A stretch of 64,000 nucleotides of DNA. It comes from Lotus japonicus. Lineage: Eukaryota > Streptophyta > Magnoliopsida > Fabales > Fabaceae. The position numbers were made by a program, and so were the translations under genes. The notes beneath the pieces were generated by a model. That model was not told the DNA's origin. It did not search any database and saw only the letters and a list, made by a program, of their open reading frames with translations. Below, piece after piece: positions 1 through 10,798 of this stretch; position 1 is the stretch's first letter; every line of letters starts with the position of its first letter. The stretch is from the NCBI RefSeq assembly GCF_012489685.1, contig NC_080046.1, positions 23,081,038-23,145,037 on the forward strand, given 5' to 3'.

Positions 1-1189
1 TTTGAATAACGTTTTCAGTACAAAACTACCACCTTAAAGATTTTAACAAATCTTTTCGAGAACTAAGTGCAAAAGATAGAGATAGAAAAGCACACAAGGA
101 TTTTATCCTGGTTCACTTGATAAATTACTCAAGCTACTCCAGTCCACCCGTTAAGGTGATTTCTTCCTTCTTAGAATGAAGGCAATCCACTAATCAGGTA
201 AGAGTTACAACTGCACTTGAAACCTACAAGTGACTAACAATTACACTGACTTAGCTCACACTAAGATTCACTCTCTTAGTCTTCTCTAGGATCCGATCAA
301 CCTTGATCTCCTAAAGGAAAATCAAACAACTGTTTGAGGTTGGTGTTTACAAGGGTTTGCTTCTGAATAAGCTGAGTGTAAACTAAAATAAATTACAAGA
401 TGAAAGAAAGCTTAGAATATATCTTGCGCGTGTGTATTGCTTCTTGTATATTTTTTTTTTTCTTCTAGCCGCTTCTTTCAATCTTCAGCCTCTATATATA
501 CTCCAAGGATTAGGGTTGAGCGTTGCATGGGAAATGCTACCGTTGGAGGGCAGTTCTGGAAAATCCAGCTTCTGCTGTGGCTGAGAACGTTAGGTAGGTC
601 GTCAGGAAGGTACACTTGCTTTTGTACTTGGATAGCGACTTGACCTTTTAACCTAGGAGACTTCTGATCAGAGGAATGCTTCGTATTGGAACTTGTGAAG
701 CCGGTTGATCAGAGTCAGAGGGATAGCACAGATCCTCTGACCATTGTATCTTCTGATTCTGAACTCAGAGGGAAGAACATGGCCTTCAGAGTTTCTTGCT
801 TCTGGACTTCAGAGTTTCCACTATTCAGCTTCTGGATCTTCAGAGTCTTCTACACCATCGGAACATCTGAACCTTCAGTGTTTCTTGGTTGTCAGAACTT
901 CTGGATCATCAGAGCTTCTAGCGACTGAGTCCTCATCAGAGTTTGTATAGCTTCAGATCTTCTGAAGCTTTTCCACTGTTCATACTGAACATGGTGAATG
1001 CGAAAGCGTTGCTTGGGTTACCCTTTATACACAGTGCTTCTGATTTGTGTGAAATTGAGTCAGGGTCAGAGCCTGTAAATAGCACACTCAGAAAAACACG
1101 TTAGAGTACCACAATTGTTCATATCAAAAGGTTAACTTGTAATCATCAAAACATAGAGTTGTACTACTAGATCAAAACTTGATCTTACA
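1..1189 (-). mobile_element. Copia LTR (minus orientation), cut by window start
   Basis: This is the reverse complement of the LTR at 59680-60890. It matches along its whole length, from the part just inside the LTR 3' end (position 1) to the LTR 5' terminus, which reads TGTAAGATCAAG on the minus strand and ends at 1189. About 25-30 bases of the LTR 3' end lie outside the window. Any internal region would lie to the left, so this is either the 5' LTR of a minus-strand element or a solo LTR. It is inserted into the GGTGCTCAACAC-type repeat that follows; the interrupted host sequence is seen uninterrupted near 19920. The short open frames inside it are LTR sequence, not genes. Confidence 0.9.
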
Positions 1190-1560
1190 CTTAGCGTCTT
1201 CATCTGAGTGCTCAGCAGTTTGCTTGGATGCTTTGCACCTTAGTTTGGGTGCTCAACACTTTGTTTAGGTGCTCACTTAGCACCTTAGTTTGGGTGCTCA
1301 ACACTTTGTTTGGTGCTCAGCACTTTGGTTTGGGTGTTCAACACCCACTTTCTTTCAAGCAAAGGTTCTCCAAACCGTCATAGGTGCTCATCACCCCTTA
1401 TATGGTGCTCAACACCATTTCAACATATTCAATATTTTCTTTAGACCGCCTCAGGTGCTCATCACTCCTTCTATGGTGCTTAGCACCATTTAAACAAATT
1501 TGAAGTTCTTCATTGTCTAAATGGTGCTTAGCACCATTGGCTGATACTTAACACCTTTTG
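1190..1560. repeat. Degenerate repeats of GGTGCTCAACAC type
   Basis: Many imperfect copies of a 12-20 base phrase (GGTGCTCAACACTTTG and variants such as GTGCTTAGCACC) are spread over this stretch. The same phrase order recurs at about 19870-20080, and single copies occur near 16330, so this is probably part of an LTR from the gypsy-like family represented at 14740-20100. The copia LTR at 1-1189 is inserted directly into it. No coding potential is apparent. Confidence 0.7.
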
Positions 1561-1621
1561 ACCAGAAAGCTCAAAAGTCATTATTTCTTCACTAAGTCTT
1601 GCATATTTCTTTTGATATTCA

Positions 1622-1660
1622 CTAGAATTTTCTGCTAGTGCGTTGCACGATGGATTTTAC
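1622..1660 (-). mobile_element. Helitron 3' terminus (minus strand)
   Basis: On the minus strand a short hairpin (GTGC-GTT-GCAC stem) is followed by about a dozen bases and then CTAG at 1622-1625, with T as the next base. That is the A/T insertion and CTRR terminus expected of Helitrons. The hairpin core matches the three clearer Helitron ends at 39001, 42659 and 46904. I could not find a matching 5' end to the right, so element length is unknown. The remaining sequence to about 2200 shows no gene. Confidence 0.5.
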
Positions 1661-2205
1661 TCTTATTATTTAAGCATGTAGTTCATATTTAAAATGGAAA
1701 TATTTTCAAGTAAACTGTTTCAAGCTTTTTCACTTGTAATATTGAACAAAATGATGAAACAAAATAATTTTACACTATTGCGCTCAGTCATAAATTTACA
1801 TTACTAATTTACCAACAACTAACATTTACCTATTAAAAAAAATCCACACATTTACAATTTGAATTACAACAAAATGATGATAAGGCAAAAAAATTCCATT
1901 TGCCTTACATATACTTTTTTTTCGAAAGTGAAAGATAATATTGGATAAATAGAAAGGACCAAGCAATACAAACCCTCCCAAACTTCCTATACCAAAAAAT
2001 CAGTTTCGAGCAACAGCTCTAGCAAAAATCGCTATACAAACCCTCCCAAACTCCCTATACCACCAAAGAAATGCCCCAAACCAAACCCCTAAAAGGCCGC
2101 ATACAGCAACAAAACCCCTCAAGACCCCTCAGAAACCCATAAGAGAACCAAGCAACATAACCGCACCAGCGAAACAAGCAACTCCTATAAAAAAAGTAGG
2201 CCACC

Positions 2206-3173
2206 CTAAGAAGCTATGCGCGCCGAAATCTGGGCCGCTATCTGGTTCAAGGCAACGTCATCAGAGTAAGAGTACTCTAGGCCCAACCGTTTTCCCATCA
2301 AAAGGGCGCTCCTTGCCCTCATCAAAACGCCCCGTGGTTTTGAGAATTCGACCGACAAAAGCATCAATTCCCGCCCGATTGAAGAGACCTCCGCTTGCGA
2401 ACTAGAAAAGATTGAGTGGCTCAACTGTTTGTCTCTGTTTTCACCCTTCCTTGGCCGACCTCGGCGTCATCGAGCGCTCGTCTCCAGTCCTTGATCCCTA
2501 ACTGCACATCCAACAATCTCCTTGAGTTGGGCATTTCACACCTGTTCCTTGGGCAACAAATTCGACCCCTCTTGTCCTCCTTCAAAACCACCATCCACGC
2601 TGCCAGCTACAACAGAAGGTAAGGAACACTGCAACAAAGAAGTAGTTGCAGGCGATTCCTTCCTCTCCGAGCCAAGAGGCCATGACACAATCTCCGGAAA
2701 AAGGAACTCCACAGGCATTTGATCCCCTGAAGAGCCTTCCAACCCGCCACCTCTGAACATGGCTAGCTCGACCACCTTCGCCGGCGAAGACTTCCAGAGG
2801 GTACCCTGAGAAACAGAGCAAACCCTTGGAAACCTAGCCGGTGCCACTGAAAGGGCCGCTCCACCAACTCTAAGGCCGTCAAGCATGGACGTTGCAGCAG
2901 CTTGCTCCTCGAAGAAGAATCGGACGAATCCGAAGCGAAAACGTCTCCCTAACTTACGTTTCCTTTGGACAAACACATTCGAGATCCTCCCGAAAAGAGC
3001 AAACAGGCCTCGAATGTGGTGGTATCCCATTGCTTCTTCAATGCCATCCACGAACAGAGTAGGTTTCCGTCGCCGTTCTCCGCCGTTGTTGCGATTCAGA
3101 GCGCTGTTCTCTGCCTCCCCTGTGTCTGGATCATCATCCTCGCCATCCAAAGCCTGAATCGGGCCTCCCAATG
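2206..3173 (-). pseudogene. RRM-domain ORF remnant, LINE ORF1-like
   Basis: Read on the minus strand, the open frame from 3213 down to 2536 holds one RNA-recognition motif. RNP2 reads LFVDGI and RNP1 reads RFRFGFVRF, with a basic loop between. A second frame at 2424-2206 (ending near LNQIAAQISARIAS) looks like the C-terminal part after a frameshift. RRM-type first ORFs of this style are known from plant L1-like LINEs; assignment here is inference because no endonuclease or reverse transcriptase follows. The 5' end is cut at 3173/3174 by an LTR-like sequence starting TGTAACACCCC, so the first residues of the long frame come from that element. It is probably non-functional. Confidence 0.6.
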
Positions 3174-4790
3174 TGTAACACCCCGATTTCGGTGGCGTCA
3201 CTTTAGTAACCAAAAAGAAAGTCTAAGCGGAAAAACGTGAATATTTTTTTTTCGATAATAGAACCAAAGACTGAAAGAAATAAACTCCCAACAAAAGATA
3301 ACCGAACTAATATATAATATAAATACAGCCCCCGCTGTAGTACCAAACCTCGTCACGTGTAACCTCCAGTGACGGAAAGTAGTAGAAAGTAACGCCCGTA
3401 GGCAATATGTACAGACCAAAGTAAAGGTGAAGTGTCCGCAACACAAACCTCAAAAACGAGAATAAGTTAGCCCAATCGGCCTGAAACAAGACCTCCTAAG
3501 TCCAACCAACTCTCTGTGATTCCCGTAAAGAAACCACACAAAAAGCTATAGGTGGGAAACTACCCTGTCCCCAAAGAAACAAATGATGGTCAGAGCTAAG
3601 ACTCTACTCCTACACTAATCCTATCTCGAGGAGTTCACACCAGCACTAAAACCTACATGCTAGCATGATCGTCGTCTGAATCTGAATCCAGATCGACCAA
3701 GTCTATGTACACTACCCGTCCTCCTCTCGCAACCGCAATGCGCTCCGGTGCTGGACTCACGGGCTTAGGGCCCGAGCCAAGATCATCAATGATAGCAACG
3801 GAGGGTGAACTGGACTCTGCAGAAAGCACTCCCACTGGCTCCTCCTCTGAGGGATCCTCCTCATCCGAAGATAACGGTGGTGGTGGTGGTCCTCCTGCTC
3901 CTGGTCCGCAATGCACACCTGGTGGCAAGTTGAAACTGACAGTGCATCTCCGCAGCACTCCTGACGTCAAGTATCCTACCCTATCTACATGGTCCTCCAT
4001 GATCCGCCCCGAGTATGTCGCTCGATGGCTCGCGGGGTCAACCACCCACGAACCGGGGTCATCCTGGTCTATCATCTCGTATCTAATCCCCCCGAAGGGT
4101 GGACCATTGTGAACCAGTCCGCTATGGACATCTGACAAAGGCGTTGTCCGCCAAAACACACACAGAAGACGCGAGGGTCAACTCCAAAGAATTATGTAAT
4201 TATTAAACCCAATAGGTACAGATAAGAGAATAGCCACTTAGGCTTATAACTAGAGTTAGCATCCTAGGGTTGCATATTCCATAACGAACATAAATGACAG
4301 TAATAACAATTAACATGTTCCAAATAGGATTAACAAGTAACAATCACACTCAGCAACTAAGTTAGTATGCATGTTGCATGATATGCAGATGCTGGTTAAC
4401 CCAGTTAACCAATATGCATTCCGGAAAGGATGGACATCAACGGATAAGCCCTAGCACCAGCCACGGTGGGACCATTTCGGCCCGCGTGCCTCTTATACCA
4501 ACAACAACGGTAGTCAGATCAGCATAAAACCCGAAGGCCTGCCATTTCGGTCTGCTACTAAGAGTCACCTAGCAGCGCTCTTACGCGGAAATCCGGGTCT
4601 TATGACCATTTTGGAATCCGCCGTGGTCCGGCATCTCACCGTGTTTAAACCACTTAATGAGTGCATGCAATGCAGTGATTAGCCAAACAACGTCTCCGAC
4701 CTCACTCGACACGTCGCCACGTGTTCTAGCTAAATTAATGTCTCTAAAAGCTTACCCTAAGGTAAAGTCGATTCTGCGACAAAAGACACT
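3174..4790. mobile_element. LTR-retroelement-derived sequence
   Basis: The segment begins TGTAACACCCCGATTTCGG, a common LTR terminus in plant gypsy elements, and abuts the truncated RRM ORF. It has an abrupt rise in GC content and long non-coding stretches (4190-4790) typical of LTR or untranslated retroelement DNA. I could not find a matching second LTR, a primer site or a target duplication, so the right border is approximate and orientation is unresolved. The family is not identified. Confidence 0.45.
3653..4159 (-). CDS. Hypothetical acidic ORF in LTR-like DNA
   Basis: An open frame of about 168 codons without an ATG at its 5' limit (the first in-frame ATG is about 29 codons in, at MIDQDDPGSW). 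It encodes a Pro-rich then Asp/Glu/Ser-rich protein ending in a run of Asp residues. I recognise no domain. The + strand is also open over most of this length, as expected from GC-rich sequence, which weakens the case for a real gene. If real, it would be an accessory ORF of the surrounding retroelement. Confidence 0.2.
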   Translation of the reverse strand: MFWRTTPLSDVHSGLVHNGPPFGGIRYEMIDQDDPGSWVVDPASHRATYSGRIMEDHVDRVGYLTSGVLRRCTVSFNLPPGVHCGPGAGGPPPPPLSSDEEDPSEEEPVGVLSAESSSPSVAIIDDLGSGPKPVSPAPERIAVARGGRVVYIDLVDLDSDSDDDHASM

Positions 4791-5050
4791 TCTTTACAAC
4801 GACATAGTAACTCATGATGATCTCCAAATCATCTGACTCATCTCAATCCGATGGTCAAAACTGCTCAACGAGCAAAGAGTATCAACATACTCGGAAACTA
4901 TCAGTTCCCGGCTTATCCCTCGGATAGCCCAACAACACAACTGCTCCCAGAGCACAAGAGTATCAACATACTCAAAACTTCTCAACATTCTCAACACTTG
5001 GATCCGACGACACTTCTCGCTTTCCACAACTAAGATTTGCATCCTAAGCT

Positions 5051-5754
5051 TCCTTATCAGCAGCTATCCTAGGAAGGTTGATGCTGCATCCGTTAATACA
5101 TCCACAACAGATGAAACAACAAAATGCAGTTGACCAGTTAGAAATACCATTTAATTCTGGTTTAAAGGAAAATGATAAGAAATTAAGCAACATGTAACCA
5201 GGGCCGGTCCCGACATTTTGGAGGCACTGGACAAATATTAAAAATGGACCCCTAATAATTTTTTTTAAAGAACATTATTTATTTAAATTGTAAATAGCAT
5301 CAACAACTTCAAAAATATGTGACTAACATAAACAAAACGTCATATTCTAGTCAATATTATCCAAAAAATCTTGAATGCAACTACTAAATTTTTTTTTTGG
5401 AAAGTTTAATGAGAATTTTTTTTGGGGCCCCTTCTTTTTGGAGGCCCTGGGCGGTGGGCCTGCCGGCCCTGCATGTAATCATTAAAGAAGTTGTAAAAAA
5501 ATTAGAAAAACATAGTAATTCAAATATTAATTTCTAATTAAAAATATCAAATGTAATTACCTTCCTAATCAGCAGCTATCCTAGGAAGGTTGATGTTGCA
5601 TCCGTTAATACATCCACAACGGATGAAACAGCAAAATGCAGTTGACCAGTTAGAAATACCATTTAATTTTGGTTTAAATGAAAATGATAAGAAATTTAGC
5701 AACATGCAATCATTAAAGAAGTTGTAAGAAAATTAGAAAAACATAGTAATTCAG
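5051..5754. repeat. Direct segmental duplication, about 190 bp units
   Basis: Copy 1 runs from about 5051 to 5523 and contains the MITE at 5199-5471; copy 2 runs from about 5561 to 5754 without it. Shared landmarks are CAGCAGCTATCCTAGGAAGG, GTTGACCAGTTAGAAATACC and ATTAGAAAAACATAGTAATT. The copies differ by scattered substitutions. Because only one copy has the MITE, the duplication either predates the MITE insertion or involved a MITE-free template. No coding content is seen. Confidence 0.85.
5199..5471. mobile_element. hAT-type MITE
   Basis: A 273-bp element with terminal inverted repeats CAGGGCCGG and CCGGCCCTG. It is flanked by an 8-bp target duplication with one mismatch (CATGTAAC at 5191-5198, CATGTAAT at 5472-5479). 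An 8-bp duplication and CAGGG termini fit hAT elements. The paralogous duplicate at 5561-5754 keeps the unoccupied site, which confirms both borders. It has no coding capacity. Confidence 0.9.
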
Positions 5755-8045
5755 GAATGAGTATGAAAGAAGGCTCAATATTTAAAGAGTATGAGAAACT
5801 AAGTTTAATGTAAGTTGCTAAATAATAGAATGTGGCAAACAGATGCAATGAGCATCTAGTAAATCCTAAGTCCTAACTTTACTTGAATTCACCGGTGAAG
5901 TTATCTCAAAACTGATTTCAAGTTCCAGACTTCAGTGAATTCAATTGTATGTTTATAGGTGTGATTACTCAAAATTTCCCATAGCTGAGAAATCCAAGAT
6001 CACATGACACATGCACATAAAAATCACACTTAAATGAATTTTCTATCTGTTACCTAATATTACAAACCCTTTTTTTCTGGATTAAAAACAGTTTAAAGAT
6101 AAACTAATTGGCTATATGTATATCTAGATAGAACTATATACACATCACAGCAATGGAACACCAAACGCACAATCTCTAACTCATACCTCCATATTGCCAA
6201 TGATCTAACAAATTATGAACAAAATGTCCATGTTGTTTGGTTTCAATCAAAAAAGGTTACAATTTTTTGTAATAGAACTTTATTGGCTAAATTCTTTCTT
6301 ATATTTGAAAAACATTCATGCTAAGATGATATTGAATTCATTCCAGCTCAAATAGAAACAAACAGTAGATCAAATAGGGCTACATGAAGTTGTAAGCTAA
6401 CTTGACATGAACAAACATAATCATCTAGATCATCATTTCCATTTTCTTCCTAACTTCACTCTCAAACTCATTCCTCAACTTCAGATGAATATATATACAT
6501 ATAATGAAAAGAGAAAAACCTCCATGAGTACTGGTCTCATATGTTTTGTGGCTTGCTTGAATTGAGAGCAAAATCAGATATCTATGAACAAATATTTGCA
6601 ATGTAATTAACCTTGAACAGGGCAGTCCTTCTCCACTCCCTACTATAGTCCCTATAGAGACTTTCCAATAAGATGGTTCTGTAGAAAATGAAAAGGGAGA
6701 AGATTCAGTTCTAGGCAAAAAAAGAATCAACAATGACAGAATCAGCAATGGAGAAGACACCCAAGAAATCAACGCCTTGGAGGGTAAAGTGTACACGAAA
6801 TCTCTTTCGAAGGATCAATGGTTGAGACACCATCAACATTCACAGCCAAGAAGATCCTTATATATATAGAGAAAATGGAGTTGTGTGTGAGAAATCCGAG
6901 TTAGAGTTTAGACACAAACATGGAAAACCAAAACAATAAACAGGGAGGGTAGTGCAAATGCACACTAGCTAGTAATTGGGGGATAAAAAGAACGTGGGGC
7001 GGCGAGGTTGGGAAAAGAGATTGGATAGAGGTAACGACGGTGGGGGAACATCTCGAGAAGGAGAGAGTGGGAAAAGGGAGTGGAGTAAATGCAAGGGTAG
7101 GAGATTAAATTTGCAGAAGTTGAAACAACAGAAGGGATGGAGAATTTGAATTTGGGATTTCGATCAGTGGTCAGAGGGCATAAAAAAAAGATAATCAAGG
7201 AAAATTGAAACAAGAGATGATACATCTAGTTTCATACCTGATGGACCTTAAATAGGAGAAAAGGGGGATAGCGCCATCTGTAATTCGAATTGAGGAGAGT
7301 TCCACATTAATAAAGATTTAGGTTTTCGAGAACACATCTCTGGTAGAGAGATATAGGCATGGCTGCAAGGAGTTAAAAGGGAAAAAAAAATAGGGTTTCA
7401 TTGGGCTGCTGCAAAGAGAAAGTATGAGGAAAATTTAAGTATTTTCGGCGGAATTAAATGTCAATTGAATCACACGGTTATCAAACAAGCTGGCTGGAGA
7501 ATTAAGAGGAAACAATTAAGGATATTTTTTCGAAAGGAGAAAAAGTAGGAGATGAAACAACATAGTGGGGAGTGATAAAGGAAAACACTAGAACAGGATA
7601 ATTATTATTGTGTGAGAAGTTGATGCTTTTAATTTAAAATAAATCTTGAAAATTCAAAAGCAGTAATTAAAGGGATAGGTGGTTTCAATGCGTGACTTTC
7701 AAATAAAGGGGAAAAGATGATTCTAATTAATTTTTTATTCTATGGTGGGAGCAATTAATGGGAGGGAGAAGTGTAATAGATATAGGGGAAGAAAAATTTA
7801 AAAATGGGGGAAAAGCCTGGTGAGGACATCTGTCCAGAAATAGAAATGGAGAATTGTGGAATGGACACGTGGAATTCCACTAACCTGAGGATGCACCAGA
7901 GAGCAGAATGCATGAGGAGCTGACACCTCAGCATTGAGTTTAATAACCCTTACTCTTTTAATATATGTATTGACCCCTATAACAAAAAGGAAGGATTAAC
8001 CTTTATTTAGACTACATTTAAGGCATGATACTATTAAAATGTAAA
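5755..8045. other. Gene-free stretch
   Basis: About 2.3 kb with no gene I can support. The minus-strand frames at 6425-6796 and 6965-7225 are low-complexity Ser/Phe/Leu-rich translations of an A/G-rich segment without recognisable domains. Transposon or LTR debris is possible but I could not assign any. Confidence 0.6.
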
Positions 8046-8054
8046 TATTTACAA
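8046..8054. repeat. Left target site duplication of MULE
   Basis: TATTTACAA directly before the left inverted repeat, repeated exactly at 14731-14739. Nine base pairs is the Mutator-superfamily norm. Confidence 0.95.
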
Positions 8055-8286
8055 GGGTTAAATATTCTTTTCGTCCCTGAACTATAGCGAACTTTTGGTT
8101 TCTGTCCCTATACTAAAATTGCGATGGTTCCCATCCCTATACTTAGTAAACCATTTGTTTTTTACCCATTGACCATGTTGACTGCTCATGTGTGATTCCA
8201 ACGTGTAGGTCAGTGCTGATGTGGCAGTAATTTTGCCGGTTTAGCCGGTTTTTCAATTTTTTTTTTAATTTTTATTAATAGAAAAT
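8055..8286 (+). repeat. Left terminal inverted repeat of MULE
   Basis: About 232 bp pairing with 14501-14730 in inverted orientation, with scattered mismatches. The outer 37 bases differ at only one or two positions. It contains the phrases TTTCGTCCCTGAACTATAG and GACCATGTTGACTGCTCAT. Confidence 0.95.
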
Positions 8287-9189
8287 CCTTTCTTACTAAG
8301 TAAAAATATGACAACGTTTAATTTTACTTTTTTACCTAGGTCAGAATTGTTCATCATCTTTTCTTCTCTTTTCTTCTACTGAAGTCTTATTCACTGTCGC
8401 CGTCGTAGCTCCACTATCGTCGTCGTAGCTCTACTGTGTGGTCGTTCTCATCATCTCGCCGCCGCTGTTGCGGGGTTTAGGTTCGCAACAAGTAAGTAGT
8501 TTATCCCTTCTTTTTTGATTAGGTTTCGATATCCCCAATCTCTCTTTCGAATTCGGACCAAAGGGTTGGTTTGGCTACCATATGCGATTGATACCGCGAA
8601 TTTGTTATTGATTTAGGGTTGGGAACCGATATCAATTATGTGGGTACCAGTTTCTATTGTTGTTGATTTAGGGACCAAATCAATATTGTAATTGCTAGTT
8701 TCTAAATTTCGACCTTCTAAATTTGATTTCTGTATGCGTTATAACATATAAATGTGTGTGTGTTGTAGGAAAAATGACATTCACCGCCAGATTTCATCAC
8801 AGTGGTGGATTAATGTATATCCCTGGGCCTGTGTATGAGGGTAAACTCACTGTATTCGAAGACTTAGATAGTGACAGATGGTCTTATTTTGAGATTGTTG
8901 ACATGGTAAAGGAATTAGGATACACTGGTGGGTTTCAAATGTGGTGGAAAAGGAATGAAGATTTATTGATACTGGATTGAAGCCGATTACAAATGATGTT
9001 GAAGCAATGGAGGTTGCTAGTTATGCTGAGAAGAATAAGTGTGATGTCCATGTGTATATTATTAATGATGAGCCTAATGTTAGTAATGCAACTAATGAGG
9101 TGGTTGCGGCTGTTGGTGGATCAATGGAAGGTGGTGGTTCTGAGAAAGGGAAAGGAGATGCTTCTGGGAAAGTTAGGAAGGTTGCCTAA

Positions 9190-9455
9190 GAAGGGAAAGA
9201 AAGTGCTGGTGGAAAAGGGAAGAAGGTTGCTGAGGGAGGCAAAGATAGAGTTTCTGGGAAAGGGAAGAAGGTTGGTGAAGGAGGGAAATATAGTGCTTCT
9301 GGGAAAGGTAAGAAGGTTGCTGAAGAAGCGAAATAAAGTGATGGTTGGAAAGGGAAGAAGGTTGCTGAGGGAGGCAAAGATAGAGTTTCGAGGAAAGGGA
9401 AGAAGGTTGGTGAAGGAGGGAAAAATAGTGCTTCTGGGAAAGGGAAGAAGGTTGG
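9190..9455 (+). repeat. Coding minisatellite, Lys-rich (GKGKKV) repeats
   Basis: Tandem units of about 42 bp encode variants of GKGKKVxEGGKxxxS, in the transposase reading frame. Adjacent units alternate (KDRVS and KYSAS types), giving a higher-order unit of roughly 126 bp. The translated stretch is strongly basic and could have acted as a nuclear localisation or DNA-binding tail. Frames open on other strands here are artefacts of the repeat. Confidence 0.85.
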
Positions 9456-9688
9456 TGTGAAGAATGTTAAGCCAAGGAGGAGGAGTAACAGAATAATGAG
9501 TGGTTTTGTGAAATCTGGTGTGAAGAGGCCTGTTGAGACTATTGTTATTGAGAGTAGCGGCAGTGATGAGTCACTTAAAGATGTTCATTTGAATGACAGT
9601 GAGGAGGAGAAAGATCTTGATATGGATGATGGGTTTAATATGCCTGAGAATGATGACATTCTACACAACATCTATGAAAACACTTTTA

Positions 9689-9770
9689 GTATGAATTTTA
9701 ATTTGCTTACACTTAGTTTTATTTTACTTTCCTTTTTGAGTTGCTAACCTATTTCAGTTTCACTTTACAG
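9689..9770 (+). other. MULE transposase intron 1
   Basis: 82 bp from GTATGAATTTTAATTTGCT to TTTCACTTTACAG. Boundaries are supported by transposase frame continuity and by near identity of both ends with the intron at 10753-10798. Confidence 0.7.
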
Positions 9771-10752
9771 GGACTCAAACTTCTCATTGTGTGCCTGTAG
9801 AACCTGAGAGGGAGGAGGGGAATAATGAAGATCATGACATGGAATATGAGTACTTTTCTAAAGAGCTTGACAGTGCCTCTGATGCTGATGATGAGATTGA
9901 GGATGGACCTAGGGAAAGGAACCTTGTATTTAGAGAAGGAGAAATGTCTAAGGAATTTAAATTCAAAGCTGGCATGGAGTTTTTGTCTCTTGATCAGTTC
10001 AAAGAAGCAGTCAAGGTACACTCTATGTAAAATGGGAGAGAAGTTTACTTTCCAAAAAATGATACTATTAGGGCGAGAGCTGTGTGCAAAAAGAAGTGTG
10101 AATTTTTCATCCTTTGTAGCAAGGTGGGGAGGGGAAGGAGACTTACATGATCAAGACCATTTGTTCTAAGCATAACTGTGGAAGGTTTTTTAACAATAAG
10201 AATGCAACTGCAAGGTGGGTTTGCAAGGTAGTTGCTAGGAAGTTTCAAAACCACCATAAAATCAAGATTAATGAGATTGTTGCTGATATCCAACAAGACT
10301 ATTCCACTGGGATCACTTCATATAAGGCTTGGAAGGCTAGACAAATTGCAAAGAACATAGTTGATGGGGAGGCAGCAAAGCAATACATTATGCTATGGGC
10401 ATACAGTGCAGAATTAAGGAAACCCAATGCTGGAAACACTTGTAAGATAAACATGTACAGACCTTCACTAGATGTGCAACCTAGATTTGAAAGGTTCTAC
10501 ATGTGTCTGGATGGTTGTAAGAAGGGATTCAGGGCTTGCAGACCATTTATTGGTGTTGACGGCTGTCATTTGAAGACACAGTATGGTGGGATACTGTTAA
10601 TTGCTGTAGGGAGGGATCCCAATGACCAATATTTTCCCTTAGCTTTTGGTGCAGTAGAGATGGAAACCAAAGACAGTTGGAAGTGGTTCTTGGACCTTTT
10701 GTTGAGGGATATTGGGGAGTCTAGGTGGGTGTTCATATCTGACCAACAGAAG

Positions 10753-10798
10753 GTATGAATTTTAATTTGCTAACACCTATTTCTGTTTCACTTTACAG
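10753..10798 (+). other. MULE transposase intron 2, only 46 bp
   Basis: It follows the second catalytic Asp block (FISDQQK) and ends CTTTACAG before GGACACATACC. Its first 19 and last about 28 bases match intron 1 almost exactly. It corresponds to intron 1 minus the segment between two TTGCT repeats. At 46 bp it is below the usual plant intron minimum, so it may splice poorly. Confidence 0.65.

Noticed and set aside
6965..7225. Minus-strand 86-codon frame
   Set aside because: Low-complexity Ser/Phe/Pro composition from an A/G-rich segment, no domain and no splice or homology support.
9186..9377. Minus-strand 63-codon Phe/Pro/Ser-rich frame
   Set aside because: Antisense shadow of the Lys-rich coding minisatellite of the transposase.
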